Source of the DNA: Paracoccus spongiarum
Lineage (GTDB): Bacteria; Pseudomonadota; Alphaproteobacteria; Rhodobacterales; Rhodobacteraceae
Reading direction: 5' to 3'
Assembly: GCF_030732095.1 (NCBI RefSeq)
Contig: NZ_JAVAMQ010000011.1
Span: 1-64,000, forward strand
DNA length: 64,000 nucleotides
The number at the start of each line of letters is the position of its first letter. Position 1 is the stretch's first letter. Both the position numbers and the translations under genes were made by a program. The notes beneath the pieces were generated by a model. That model was not told the origin of the DNA and did no database searches. It was given only the letters and a program-made list of their open reading frames with translations. Positions 15,535-24,146 of the stretch are shown in pieces.

Positions 15535-16560
15535 ATGAACCTGAAGGAATTCGCCCGTCTCGTCGGACTGTCGACGACCACGGTCAGCCGTGCCCTGAAC
15601 GGGCATCCCGAAGTCAGCGCCCGCACCCGCGCGCGGCTGATCGAGGCCGCGCGCCAGCATGGCTATGCGCCCAACGCGCATGCCCGCTCGCTGGCGAAGG
15701 GACACCCGTCGGCGATCGGATGCGTCATCCCGATCTCGGGCCGGAACGAGATCGTGAACCCGATCTACACCGATTTCCTGGCCGGCATCGCCGAGGAATG
15801 CGCCCCCCGCAAGTTCGAGATCAACCTGACCGTGGTGCCCGATGACGAGCAGGAGCAGACCTACCGCGCCCTGAAGTCGAAGGGCCTGATCGGCGGCGTC
15901 ATCGTGCAGTTTCCCCGGCGCGACGACCGCCGCCCGGCCCTGCTGGACGCGATCGGCATGCCCTATGTCGTGCATGGGCGGGTCAGCGACCATCCCGGCG
16001 CCTATTCCTGGGTGGACGTGAACAACCAGCGTGCCTTCGAACGTGCGACCGGCTTTCTTCTGCAGCTGGGCCATCGCCGGATCGGCCTGCTGAACGGCGA
16101 CGAGGCGCTGGATTTCGCCGCGCGGCGGCGCCAGGGCCACCTGAAGGCGCTGACCGAGGCCGGGCAGCCGGTCGACCCCGCCTTGCTGTGCAGCGACGAG
16201 ATGACCGCAGCCTATGGCTACGCGGCGACGATGCGCCTGCTGTCGGGGCCGCGCCCGCCGACCGCCCTGCTCTGCGCCTCGACCCTGATCGCGGCCGGGG
16301 TCGTCCAGGCGCTGGACGAGCGCGGCCTGCATCCGGGCGCCGACCTGTCGGTCGTCAGCTTCGACGACGATCTGTCCTATCTGCGCAATCCGGGCGCCGT
16401 CCCGGTGCTGACCGCCATGCGCTCGCCGGTGCGCGAGGCGGGCCGGCGCGCCGCCGCGATGCTGATCGAGCGGATCGAAGGCCGCGATCCGCAGCCGAGG
16501 CAGCATCTGATGGAGGCCGAACTGGTCGTCGGCCGCTCGACCGCGCCGCCGCGCGGATGA
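15535..16560 (+). CDS. LacI-family transcriptional regulator
   Basis: A 341-residue repressor. The N-terminal LacI helix-turn-helix is complete (MNLKEFARLVGLSTTTVSRA, with the hinge helix in APNAHARSLAKG), followed by a periplasmic-binding-protein-like sugar domain (residues about 62-335, with VVSFDDDLSYL). It probably senses a sugar or glycoside. No sugar transport genes are next to it, so the target cannot be named. Confidence 0.9.
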   Translation: MNLKEFARLVGLSTTTVSRALNGHPEVSARTRARLIEAARQHGYAPNAHARSLAKGHPSAIGCVIPISGRNEIVNPIYTDFLAGIAEECAPRKFEINLTVVPDDEQEQTYRALKSKGLIGGVIVQFPRRDDRRPALLDAIGMPYVVHGRVSDHPGAYSWVDVNNQRAFERATGFLLQLGHRRIGLLNGDEALDFAARRRQGHLKALTEAGQPVDPALLCSDEMTAAYGYAATMRLLSGPRPPTALLCASTLIAAGVVQALDERGLHPGADLSVVSFDDDLSYLRNPGAVPVLTAMRSPVREAGRRAAAMLIERIEGRDPQPRQHLMEAELVVGRSTAPPRG

Positions 16561-16567
16561 CACCACC

Positions 16568-17182
16568 TCAGCGCCCCGCCCCCGCCAGCCGCGACGCCTG
16601 TTCCAGATCGGCCGGGGTGTTGACGTTGAAGAAGGGATCGATCGGAGCATGATCCCAGACCACCGGAATCGCCGCGTGCCGCAGGGCGAAATCATGCAGC
16701 CGCCGACCGCCCGCGACCAGCTGCGCCCGCAGATCCGCGCGCAGGGCCACCGGCCACAGCGCGCAGGTCGGATGGCTGCGCAGGCTGCCGTTGGCAGCGC
16801 GGCCGGCCGCCATCGCCGCCTGGATGCCGGGCGCGGACGCGCGCAGACGCGCCACGAGGTCGCCGGGCAGGAAGGGCATGTCGGCCGCCACGCTGACCAC
16901 CGCCGGCGCGCCAAGCCGGGCGGCCCAGTCCAGGCCCGCAAGGATGCCCGCCAGCGGACCGGGCTGGTCGGGCAGCCCGTCGCCCAGAACGGGCAGCCCG
17001 AAACCGGCCAGCCGCGCCGGATCGCCATTGGCGTTGATCGCCACCGGATGCGCCTGCGACCGCAACGCCGCAATCACCCGGGCCAGGATTGCGGTCCCGC
17101 CGATGTCCAGCAGGCCCTTGTCGCCGCCGCCCATCCGCCGGGCGCGGCCTCCGGCCAGGATGATGGCAGGCAGTTCGTCCAT
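16568..17182 (-). CDS. mobA: MobA, molybdenum cofactor guanylyltransferase
   Basis: A 204-residue enzyme that transfers GMP to molybdopterin to make the MGD cofactor used by DMSO-reductase-family enzymes. The GTP-binding loop LAGGRARRMGGGDKGLL and the later PLAGILAGLDWA and SVAADMPFLP motifs are typical. Start ATG 17182. Convergent with the LacI gene with only 7 bases between. No partner (mobB, moa) nearby. Confidence 0.93.
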   Translation of the reverse strand: MDELPAIILAGGRARRMGGGDKGLLDIGGTAILARVIAALRSQAHPVAINANGDPARLAGFGLPVLGDGLPDQPGPLAGILAGLDWAARLGAPAVVSVAADMPFLPGDLVARLRASAPGIQAAMAAGRAANGSLRSHPTCALWPVALRADLRAQLVAGGRRLHDFALRHAAIPVVWDHAPIDPFFNVNTPADLEQASRLAGAGR

Positions 17183-17342
17183 CCCGCGACTGTCCGACAG
17201 CGCGGTGGCCCGCGCAAGCCAAAGCCGCAGCCGGCCCGCGCCCGCATCGCCGCCCACAGGCCGCCCGTTAATCTTGACTTAATTGATCGGAAACAGTAGC
17301 GAGACCGGGCGACCACCGCCCGCAACCTGCCGGAGACCTGCC

Positions 17343-18029
17343 ATGACCCCGATTGCCGCATCCCTGGACGCCCTGCCCCTGGTCGGCCTGATCCGCGATG
17401 GCGGCTGGACGATGTGGCTGATCGCCGCGCTGTCGGTCGCGACGCTGGCGGTCGTGCTGTGGAAATCGTGGTCGCTGTGGCGGCTTGGGGTCTGGGGTGA
17501 CAGCCATTCTCGCCGCGCCGTCAGCCTGTGGGCGGCGGGCGAGCGGGCCCGCGCCCTCGACCAGGTGCGTGGCCGTCCCTCGGCCCGCGCCCGCGTCGTG
17601 CAGGCGGCCATCGGCACCTCGCTTGACCCGGCCATCGACGACAAGACCGCGCGCGAGGAAACGGCCCGGGTGGCCCGCCAGACGCTGTATCGCGCCCGCG
17701 AGGGACTTCGCGCCCTGGAACTGATCGTCACCATCGCCCCGCTGCTGGGGCTTCTGGGCACCGTGCTGGGCATGATCGCGGCCTTTCAGGCGCTGCAGGA
17801 ATCGGGCAGTCAGGCCGATCCCTCGGCCCTCGCCGGCGGCATCTGGGAGGCGCTGCTGACCACCGCCGCGGGCATGGCGGTGGCGATCCCGGCGGGCATC
17901 GCGCTCAGCTGGTTCGAATCGACAGCCGACCGGCTGCAGGCCGATCTCGAGGATCTGGCGACGCGCATCTTCGTCAGGGCCCCCCTGCCCGCACGCGCGC
18001 GCCCGCGCCTGTTCGAGGCCGCCGAATGA
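17343..18029 (+). CDS. exbB: ExbB-like proton channel subunit (MotA/TolQ/ExbB family)
   Basis: A 228-residue inner-membrane protein with three helices: one near the N-terminus (WTMWLIAALSVATLAVVLW) and two in the conserved C-terminal part (IVTIAPLLGLLGTVLGMIAAF and LLTTAAGMAVAIPAGIAL). It is the channel part of a TonB-type energy machine. A TTGACT hexamer at 17274-17279 upstream could be a -35. Overlaps exbD by 4 bases; first gene of a four-gene operon. Confidence 0.9.
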   Translation: MTPIAASLDALPLVGLIRDGGWTMWLIAALSVATLAVVLWKSWSLWRLGVWGDSHSRRAVSLWAAGERARALDQVRGRPSARARVVQAAIGTSLDPAIDDKTAREETARVARQTLYRAREGLRALELIVTIAPLLGLLGTVLGMIAAFQALQESGSQADPSALAGGIWEALLTTAAGMAVAIPAGIALSWFESTADRLQADLEDLATRIFVRAPLPARARPRLFEAAE

Positions 18030-18421
18030 CCGGGAACAGCCTGGATTTCGGTCCGCGCCGGCATCCGCGCCGGATGTCGCTGACGCCGATGATCGACGTG
18101 GTCTTCCTGCTGCTGATCTTCTTCATGCTTGCCTCGCGCTTCGGCACCGATGCGGTGCTGCCCGTCGCGGCGGGGGCCGAGGGGCCCGGCACCACTTGGC
18201 AGGGCGCGCCGCGGCTGATCGACATCGGGCCGCAATCGCTGGCGCTGAACGGTGTCCCGGTCGCCGCGGCGGACCTGGCTGCGGCGCTGGCGCCGCTGAT
18301 GCCCGCGCCCGATGCCGCGCTGGTCCTGCGGCCGCGCGACGGCGCGGACCTGCAGCGGCTGGTCGAGGTGATGGACCTGCTGCGGGCCGGGGGCTTCGAC
18401 ACGCTGGTGCTGGTCGAATAG
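18026..18421 (+). CDS. exbD: ExbD-like biopolymer transport protein 1
   Basis: A 131-residue protein with one N-terminal membrane helix and a periplasmic domain. The helix keeps the proton-path Asp at residue 24 (LTPMIDVVFLLLIFFML). It works with ExbB and TonB to couple the proton gradient to outer-membrane uptake. Its start overlaps the exbB stop. Confidence 0.9.
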   Translation: MTGNSLDFGPRRHPRRMSLTPMIDVVFLLLIFFMLASRFGTDAVLPVAAGAEGPGTTWQGAPRLIDIGPQSLALNGVPVAAADLAAALAPLMPAPDAALVLRPRDGADLQRLVEVMDLLRAGGFDTLVLVE

Positions 18422-18424
18422 CCG

Positions 18425-18805
18425 ATGCGCATCGACATGCCCCCCCGTCGGCCCCGCGGCGAAAGCATCATCCCGATGATCAATGTCGTGTTCCTGCTGC
18501 TGATCTTCTTCCTGCTGACCGCCCGGATCACCCCGCCCGTGCCCTTCGAGGTGACCCCGCCGAAGGGCGCCGCCGAAGAGACCGCCCTGCAACAGGGCGT
18601 CCTGCACGTCTCGGCGGCGGGCGATCTGGCCTATGACGCGGCGCGCGGCGAGGCGGTCTGGGCGCTGATCGCCGCGCGGGACGCGGCCCTGCCGCTGGAA
18701 ATCCGCGCCGATGCCGCGACCCCTGCCGCGCAGGTCGCGGCGCTGCTGCGCAGGCTTGGCACGATCAGCGAGGCCGGGGCGCAGCTGGTCGTCAGCGGAG
18801 GCTGA
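18425..18805 (+). CDS. ExbD-like biopolymer transport protein 2, with membrane Asp replaced by Asn
   Basis: A 126-residue paralogue of the gene before it, starting 3 bases after its stop. The fold is the same, but the conserved membrane Asp is Asn at residue 20 (IIPMINVVFLLLIFFLL). In ExbD/TolR/MotB the Asp carries protons, so this copy is probably not competent for proton transfer alone. As ExbD works as a dimer in the ExbB pore, a mixed dimer of the two copies is plausible. The substitution is read directly from codon AAT. Confidence 0.88.
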   Translation: MRIDMPPRRPRGESIIPMINVVFLLLIFFLLTARITPPVPFEVTPPKGAAEETALQQGVLHVSAAGDLAYDAARGEAVWALIAARDAALPLEIRADAATPAAQVAALLRRLGTISEAGAQLVVSGG

Positions 18806-18806
18806 G

Positions 18807-19733
18807 ATGGCATCGGGGCGCCTGTTCGAAACCACGGGCTTCATCCTCATTGCCGCCGCGCTGCATGTCTCGGCTGCGGCGATCATGATTCCCGACCCGA
18901 CCCGGCAGGGCGATCCGCTGACGGCGCCCGCCGCGCAGGCGAGGCTGGCGGCAGGATCGGCGGATCTGGCCGACCTGGTGGCCGAATGGGACGCGCCGCC
19001 GCAGCCCACGCCCGAGGCGGCCGCGCTGGACGCCGCGCCCCTCCCCGAGCCGCCGGCCGAGGCGCCGATCGGGACCGCGATGGCGCCGCCACCCGCGCTG
19101 GCCACGCCCGCGCCACTGGCGATGCGCCCGAACCTGCCGCCGCCACCCGAGCCGCAGCGGGAGCCCCAGCCGCGCATACCACCGGACGACCTGCCACCGC
19201 TGCACAGCTTCGCCCCGCCGGTGTTCGAGGCCGCGCCACCCCTGCGCCTCGAGGCCTCGGCGCGCCCCGAACCGCGCCCCGCCCGACCCGAGCCGGGGCG
19301 CGACACCCGCGCGCGCGAGCCGCAGAGGCCGCGCGCAGAGTCCCCGCGCGATCCCGCGCCGCAGCGCCGGCAGGCAGCTGCCCCCGCACCCCGCGGTCAG
19401 GGCGGCCAGGCGGCGCGCAGCGCGTCGGGCGGTGCCGGCGGGCTGAGTTCGTCGCAGCGCGCCAGCCTCCAGGCCCGGTGGCAGGCGCAGATCTCGGCCT
19501 GCCTGCTGCGCAGCATCGCGCGCACCTCGGGCGGGTCGGGGCTGCGCGCCACGCTGGTGGTGCAGGTCGGCCGCAATGGCCGGGTACAGGCCGCGCAGGT
19601 CACCGGATCGACCGGCAATGCCCGCATCGACCGCGAGATCGCCCGCGGCGCCGGGCGGGCGCGCTGCGCCGCCGCGCCTGCCGGGCTGAGCGAGGGCAGC
19701 TATGCCTTTACCCAGCCGATCAGCATCCGCTGA
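18807..19733 (+). CDS. tonB: TonB-like energy transducer
   Basis: A 308-residue protein: N-terminal membrane anchor (FILIAAALHVSAAAIMI), a long Pro/Ala/Arg-rich periplasm-spanning linker (about 50-220) and a TonB C-terminal domain (QARWQAQISACLLR, then TLVVQVGRNGRVQAAQVTGS). It carries energy from ExbBD to outer-membrane receptors. Start ATG 18807, one base after the second ExbD stop. No TonB-dependent receptor is in this window. Confidence 0.85.
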   Translation: MASGRLFETTGFILIAAALHVSAAAIMIPDPTRQGDPLTAPAAQARLAAGSADLADLVAEWDAPPQPTPEAAALDAAPLPEPPAEAPIGTAMAPPPALATPAPLAMRPNLPPPPEPQREPQPRIPPDDLPPLHSFAPPVFEAAPPLRLEASARPEPRPARPEPGRDTRAREPQRPRAESPRDPAPQRRQAAAPAPRGQGGQAARSASGGAGGLSSSQRASLQARWQAQISACLLRSIARTSGGSGLRATLVVQVGRNGRVQAAQVTGSTGNARIDREIARGAGRARCAAAPAGLSEGSYAFTQPISIR

Positions 19734-19786
19734 TCGGCGCGCCGGGGGCGCCTCGATCCGTCTGGTCGGGGCGCGCAAAGGGCGCT

Positions 19787-21025
19787 ATGGCTGGGCGCAT
19801 GGACAAGATCAGCCTTCCCGAGCGCCCCGACTGGCGCGAGACCGCCCGCGAGGTCGGCTTTACCTTCGCCGACATGCATGGCGAGCCCTATTGGGAGGAA
19901 AGCTCGGCCTATCGCTTCGACCTGCGCCAGATCGAGGACGACATCGAGGACCCCGCGACCGAGTTGCATGCGATGTGCCGCGAGGCGGTCGCCGCGATTA
20001 CGGCCAGCGAGGCGCTGATCGCGCGCATGGGCATCCCCGAGGCGCATCGCGATCTGGTGGTCGACAGCTGGCGGCGCAACGAGCCCGAGATCTATGGCCG
20101 CTTCGACCTGGCCTATGACGGGCGCGGGCCGGCGAAGCTGCTGGAATACAACGCCGATACCCCGACCTCGCTTTACGAAAGCGCGTCCTTTCAGTGGCAA
20201 TGGCTGGAAGACCAGCTGCAGGCGGGTGTGCTGCCGGAGGGCTCGGACCAGTTCAACGGCATCCACGAGGCGCTTGTGGAACGCTTCGGTGCGCTGTTCG
20301 CCAGGGGCACCGACCTGCATTTCACCGCGATCGGCGGCAATCCCGAGGATTATGCCACCGTCGAGGCGATGGGCTGGGCCGCGCGCGAGGCGGGCATGGG
20401 CGCGCATTACAGCGATCTCGACAAGATCGGCATCAGCCGTGACGGGCAGTTCGTCGATGCCGAGGACCGGGTGATCGGCACGCCGTTCAAGCTGTATCCC
20501 TGGGAGGATCTGCTGGCCGACGACTATGCGCGCCACATCGCCGGCGGGGGCTGCATGTTTCTGGAACCCGCATGGAAGGCGCTGGTGTCGAACAAGGCCA
20601 TCCTGCCGGTGCTGTGGCAGATGTTCGAGGGCCATCCCAACCTGCTGCCCGCCTATTTCGCCGATGACGTCGCCGACGCGCTGGTGGCCAATGGCCGGCC
20701 GGACCGCGCGGTCGCCGCCAGTTTCGACCGCGCGGCCGCGGCGCTGCGGCGGGGGCATGTGGTCAAGCCGATCTTCTCGCGCGAGGGCGCGGGCATCAGC
20801 ATCGTCGAGGAGGGAACGGTCACCGAGGCCACCGCGCCCGGCGATTACGACCGGCATCCGCGCATCGTGCAGGCCTATCACCCGCTGCCCGAATTCGACG
20901 GCTTCCACCCGGTGATCGGCGCCTGGATCGTCGGTGGCAGCTGCGCCGGCATGGGGGTGCGCGAGGACCGCGCACGGATCACGCAGGACCTGTCGCGCTT
21001 CAAGCCGCATTTCATTGCGGCCTGA
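19787..21025 (+). CDS. ygiC: YgiC-like ATP-grasp (glutathionylspermidine synthase family)
   Basis: A 412-residue cytoplasmic ATP-grasp protein of the glutathionylspermidine synthase C-terminal-like family: LLEYNADTPTSLYESASFQW, AIGGNPEDYATVEAMGW, GGCMFLEPAWKALVSNKAIL and KPIFSREGAGI fit the substrate/ATP sites. It lacks the N-terminal amidase of true Gsp synthetase, like YgiC/YjfC, whose substrate is not established. ATG 19787 is preferred for its AAAGGG site; ATG 19799 is the alternative. Next to ygiB, as in many proteobacteria. Confidence 0.85.
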   Translation: MAGRMDKISLPERPDWRETAREVGFTFADMHGEPYWEESSAYRFDLRQIEDDIEDPATELHAMCREAVAAITASEALIARMGIPEAHRDLVVDSWRRNEPEIYGRFDLAYDGRGPAKLLEYNADTPTSLYESASFQWQWLEDQLQAGVLPEGSDQFNGIHEALVERFGALFARGTDLHFTAIGGNPEDYATVEAMGWAAREAGMGAHYSDLDKIGISRDGQFVDAEDRVIGTPFKLYPWEDLLADDYARHIAGGGCMFLEPAWKALVSNKAILPVLWQMFEGHPNLLPAYFADDVADALVANGRPDRAVAASFDRAAAALRRGHVVKPIFSREGAGISIVEEGTVTEATAPGDYDRHPRIVQAYHPLPEFDGFHPVIGAWIVGGSCAGMGVREDRARITQDLSRFKPHFIAA

Positions 21026-21044
21026 AACGCGCTAAGGAGGGGAC

Positions 21045-21629
21045 ATGAGAAGACGATCCAGAACCGTTGCCCTGACCATCCTCGGCGCCGCGTCCTTTAC
21101 CGTCGCGGGCTGCCGTGAGGAACAGGTGGACGCGCAGGCCTTTCCCGACCTGGCCAGCTGTCAGGCAGCGGTGTCGGATGGCGGTCTGTTCACGGCCGAG
21201 CAATGCCAGCAGGCCTTCGCCGAGGCCGAGACCCTGCATGTCGAGGCCGCGCCGCGCTATGACAGCCTGGCCGTCTGCGAGGAACAGCACGGCGCCGGCA
21301 ATTGCGGCTCGGAGGCCGAGCAGGTCGACAATGGCGGCTCGGGCAGCATCTTCATGCCACTGCTGGCGGGTTACCTGATCGGCAGCATGCTGGGCCGTGC
21401 CGGCGGCGGCATGGCCGCGGCGCAGCCGATGTATCGCAACGCCACGGGCGGCTTCACCAATGCCGCCGGCACCAGCAGCTTTTCCAGCAACAGCGGCCGC
21501 GGCACGATGGGCGCGCAGCAGTTCACCCGCCCGGCCACGACCGCGGGGCAGGCGCCGATGTCGCGCGCCACCGCTGCCTCGCGCGGGGGCTTCGGCAGCA
21601 GCGCGGGAACCCGCTCCAGCGGCGGCTGA
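21045..21629 (+). CDS. ygiB: YgiB-like lipoprotein (DUF1190)
   Basis: A 194-residue protein with a lipoprotein-type start (TVAGC, Cys at 23) and the DUF1190 pattern: paired Cys segments (LASCQAAV, EQCQQAF, AVCEEQHG), a hydrophobic Gly-rich stretch (FMPLLAGYLIGSMLG) and a Ser/Gly/Thr-rich tail ending SSGG. Cell-envelope location is expected. Function unknown in the family. GGAGG 6-10 bases before the ATG; 19 bases after ygiC. Confidence 0.85.
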   Translation: MRRRSRTVALTILGAASFTVAGCREEQVDAQAFPDLASCQAAVSDGGLFTAEQCQQAFAEAETLHVEAAPRYDSLAVCEEQHGAGNCGSEAEQVDNGGSGSIFMPLLAGYLIGSMLGRAGGGMAAAQPMYRNATGGFTNAAGTSSFSSNSGRGTMGAQQFTRPATTAGQAPMSRATAASRGGFGSSAGTRSSGG

Positions 21630-21726
21630 GGCCTTTCGCGGCCGCTGTGCCACCTGTTTCCGTTGACAAAACCCGCGTCGCGACCCTGAATGTCGCGCAT
21701 GGCCCGGTGCAGGAAAGGCACGCGAC

Positions 21727-22845
21727 ATGAGCATTCTGGACATTCTCGGCGGCGAGTTCATCGATGTCATCGAATGGACCGACGACAGCCGCGACACGAT
21801 GGTCTATCGCTATCCGACGGTTGGCAAGGCGATCAAGTATGGCGCCAAGCTGACGGTCCGCGAGGGGCAGGCGGCGGTCTTCATCCACGAGGGCCAGCTT
21901 GCCGATGTGTTCGGCCCGGGCCTCTACCTCCTGGAAACCAACAACCTGCCGATCCTGACCCGGCTGCAGCACTGGGATCACGGCTTTCGCAGCCCCTTCA
22001 AGTCCGAGATCTACTATGTCAACACGACCCGTTTCAACGACCTGAAATGGGGCACCAAGAACCCGGTCATCGCGCGTGACCCGGAATTCGGCCCGGTCCG
22101 CCTGCGCGCCTTCGGCACCTATTCGATGCGCGTCACCGACCCGGCCCGCTTCATGTCCGAGATCGTCGGCACCGACGGCGAATTCACCCGCGACGAAATC
22201 AGCTTCCAGATCCGCAACGTGATCGTTCAGGAATTCTCGCGCATGATCGCGGGCGCGGGAATCCCGGTCCTCGACATGGCCGCCAATACCGACCAGCTGG
22301 GCCGGATGGTCGCCAAGGCGATCGAGCCGGTGATCGCGCAATACGGCATCTCGATCCCGGAATTCTACATCGAGAACATCAGCCTGCCCGATGCGGTCGA
22401 GGCGATGCTGGACAAGCGCACCTCGATGGGGATCATCGGCGACCTGGACCGCTTTGGCCAGTATGCGGCCAGCGAGGCGATGGTGAATGCCAGCCAGAAC
22501 AGCGGCGGCGCGGGCGCGGGGATGGGCGCCGCGATGGGGGCCGCGATGGGCATGGGCTTGGCCCGCCCCGGTCCCTGGGGCGCCTCGCCGCAGCCTGCGG
22601 GCGCCGCGCCCGCGGCGCCGCCCCCCCTGCCCGGCCGGCAGGTCGAGACGGTCTGGCACATCGCCCGCGACGGGCAGCCGCAGGGCCCCTTCGGGCGCGG
22701 CCATCTGGGGCGGCTGGCGGCCGAGGGCGGCTTCACCCGCGACACGCTGGTCTGGACGCCCGGCCAGGATGGCTGGCGGCCCGCCGACGAGGTGCCCGAG
22801 CTTGCGCAGCTGTTCACGATGATGCCGCCGCCGCTGCCGCGCTGA
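21727..22845 (+). CDS. SPFH-domain (YdjI/virion-core-like) protein with C-terminal GYF_2-type domain
   Basis: A 372-residue protein. Residues 20-260 are an SPFH/band-7-like domain of the type annotated virion core protein (VREGQAAVFIHEGQLADVFG, then LKWGTKNPVIARDPEFGPVR, then TDQLGRMVAKAIEPVIAQYG). There is no N-terminal membrane helix, so it is probably a peripheral, oligomeric scaffold. A Gly/Ala/Met-rich linker leads to a C-terminal GYF_2-like domain (WHIARDGQPQGPFGRGHL, then WTPGQDGWRPADEVPEL). It is followed 7 bases later by a zinc-ribbon membrane protein, a known pairing. Confidence 0.85.
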   Translation: MSILDILGGEFIDVIEWTDDSRDTMVYRYPTVGKAIKYGAKLTVREGQAAVFIHEGQLADVFGPGLYLLETNNLPILTRLQHWDHGFRSPFKSEIYYVNTTRFNDLKWGTKNPVIARDPEFGPVRLRAFGTYSMRVTDPARFMSEIVGTDGEFTRDEISFQIRNVIVQEFSRMIAGAGIPVLDMAANTDQLGRMVAKAIEPVIAQYGISIPEFYIENISLPDAVEAMLDKRTSMGIIGDLDRFGQYAASEAMVNASQNSGGAGAGMGAAMGAAMGMGLARPGPWGASPQPAGAAPAAPPPLPGRQVETVWHIARDGQPQGPFGRGHLGRLAAEGGFTRDTLVWTPGQDGWRPADEVPELAQLFTMMPPPLPR

Positions 22846-22852
22846 CGCCGGC

Positions 22853-24130
22853 ATGCCCACCGCTCCGACCGAATTCCGCTATCCCTGCGAGAATTGCGGG
22901 GCCAGCCTGCGGTTCCAGCCCGGCCAGCAGCAGCTGGTCTGCGACTATTGCGGCCATCAGCAGCAGATCGGCGGCGGTGCCGCCCGCGCACCGGCCCGGC
23001 AGGCGCAGGGCGGCGCCGATGGCGAGGCCGCGATCCTCGCCGACCCCTCGACCGGGCGGGCGCTGCAATGGGATGCCGGTCACAAGGCCCCCGACCTTGC
23101 CGAGATCCCGCTGCAGGCGGGGCTGCGGCTGGATGCGGGATCCGAGATCGTGGACGAGATCCGCACCCTTTCCTGCCCGAATTGCGGCGCCCGGATCGAG
23201 ATGACCGGCGACAGCCACGCCACCGCCTGCCCGTTCTGCGCCACGCCGGTCGTCACCGATACCGGCCGGATGCGGCGCATCAAGCCGCAGGCGGTGCTGC
23301 CCTTCCTGCTGACCGAGGCGCAGGCCCATGCTGCGATGGAGGACTGGCTGGGCCGGCTGTGGTTCGCGCCCTCGGGCCTTCTGGCCTATGCGCGGCGCGG
23401 CCGGAAGATGCGCGGCGTCTATTCGCCCTACTGGACCTTCGACGCCCGCACCCGCTCGGACTATTCCGGCCAGCGGGGCGACGCCTATTACGAGACCGTT
23501 CATGTCGTGCGCCGCATCAACGGCCAGAACCAGCGCGTCGCGCAGCAGGTGCGCCGCATCCGCTGGCGCCGGGCGGCGGGTCGCGTGGCGCGCGACTTCA
23601 ACGACGTGCTGGTGCTGGCCTCGGCCGCCCTGCCGCGGCGCTTCACCGACGGGCTGACGCCGTGGGACATGGCGCATCTGCGTCCCTACCAGCCCGACTA
23701 CCTGGCGGGATTCGAGGCCGAGGGCTACACGATCCCGCTGGCCGATGGCCACGCAACGGCACGGGCCGAGATGGCCGGCGTGATCCTGAACGATGCCCGC
23801 CGCGACATTGGCGGCGACGAACAGCGCGTCGAACAGATCCGCACCGACTACAGTGCCGAGACCTTCAAGCACATCCTGCTGCCGGTCTGGACCGCGGCCT
23901 ATCGCTACAACGGCAAAAGCTATCGCTTTCTCGTGAACGGCCAGTCGGGCCGTGTGCAGGGCGAACGGCCCTGGTCGGCCTGGAAAATCGCCGCCGCCGT
24001 GATCGCGGCGCTGGTAGCGCTAGCGACAATGCTGTATCTGGCTGAGGCGGGCGGCTACGTGCAGCTGGGCAGCGGCCTGACGCTGGACGAGACCGGGTCG
24101 GGCGGGGACTATGTGATCCGCGGCTACTAG
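22853..24130 (+). CDS. Zinc-ribbon membrane protein paired with the SPFH gene
   Basis: A 425-residue protein with two zinc ribbons: CENCGASLRF...CDYCGHQQQ at residues about 14-40 and CPNCGARIEM...CPFCATPVV at about 107-130. A mixed alpha/beta middle (VYSPYWTFDARTRSDYSGQR) and one membrane helix near the C-terminus (IAAAVIAALVALATMLYLA) follow. Such proteins are sometimes named TFIIB-type zinc ribbon or PriA-like but contain no helicase. Probably works with the SPFH protein at the inner membrane. Function unknown. Confidence 0.8.
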   Translation: MPTAPTEFRYPCENCGASLRFQPGQQQLVCDYCGHQQQIGGGAARAPARQAQGGADGEAAILADPSTGRALQWDAGHKAPDLAEIPLQAGLRLDAGSEIVDEIRTLSCPNCGARIEMTGDSHATACPFCATPVVTDTGRMRRIKPQAVLPFLLTEAQAHAAMEDWLGRLWFAPSGLLAYARRGRKMRGVYSPYWTFDARTRSDYSGQRGDAYYETVHVVRRINGQNQRVAQQVRRIRWRRAAGRVARDFNDVLVLASAALPRRFTDGLTPWDMAHLRPYQPDYLAGFEAEGYTIPLADGHATARAEMAGVILNDARRDIGGDEQRVEQIRTDYSAETFKHILLPVWTAAYRYNGKSYRFLVNGQSGRVQGERPWSAWKIAAAVIAALVALATMLYLAEAGGYVQLGSGLTLDETGSGGDYVIRGY

Positions 24131-24146
24131 GCGAGGGGGAAGCCAC

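Noticed and set aside
13582..17073. Very long minus-strand open frame (1163 codons) over dacF and the LacI gene
   Set aside because: Antisense shadow of high-GC codon usage; sequence is Arg/Gly/Ala rich with no domain, and two clear plus-strand genes occupy it.
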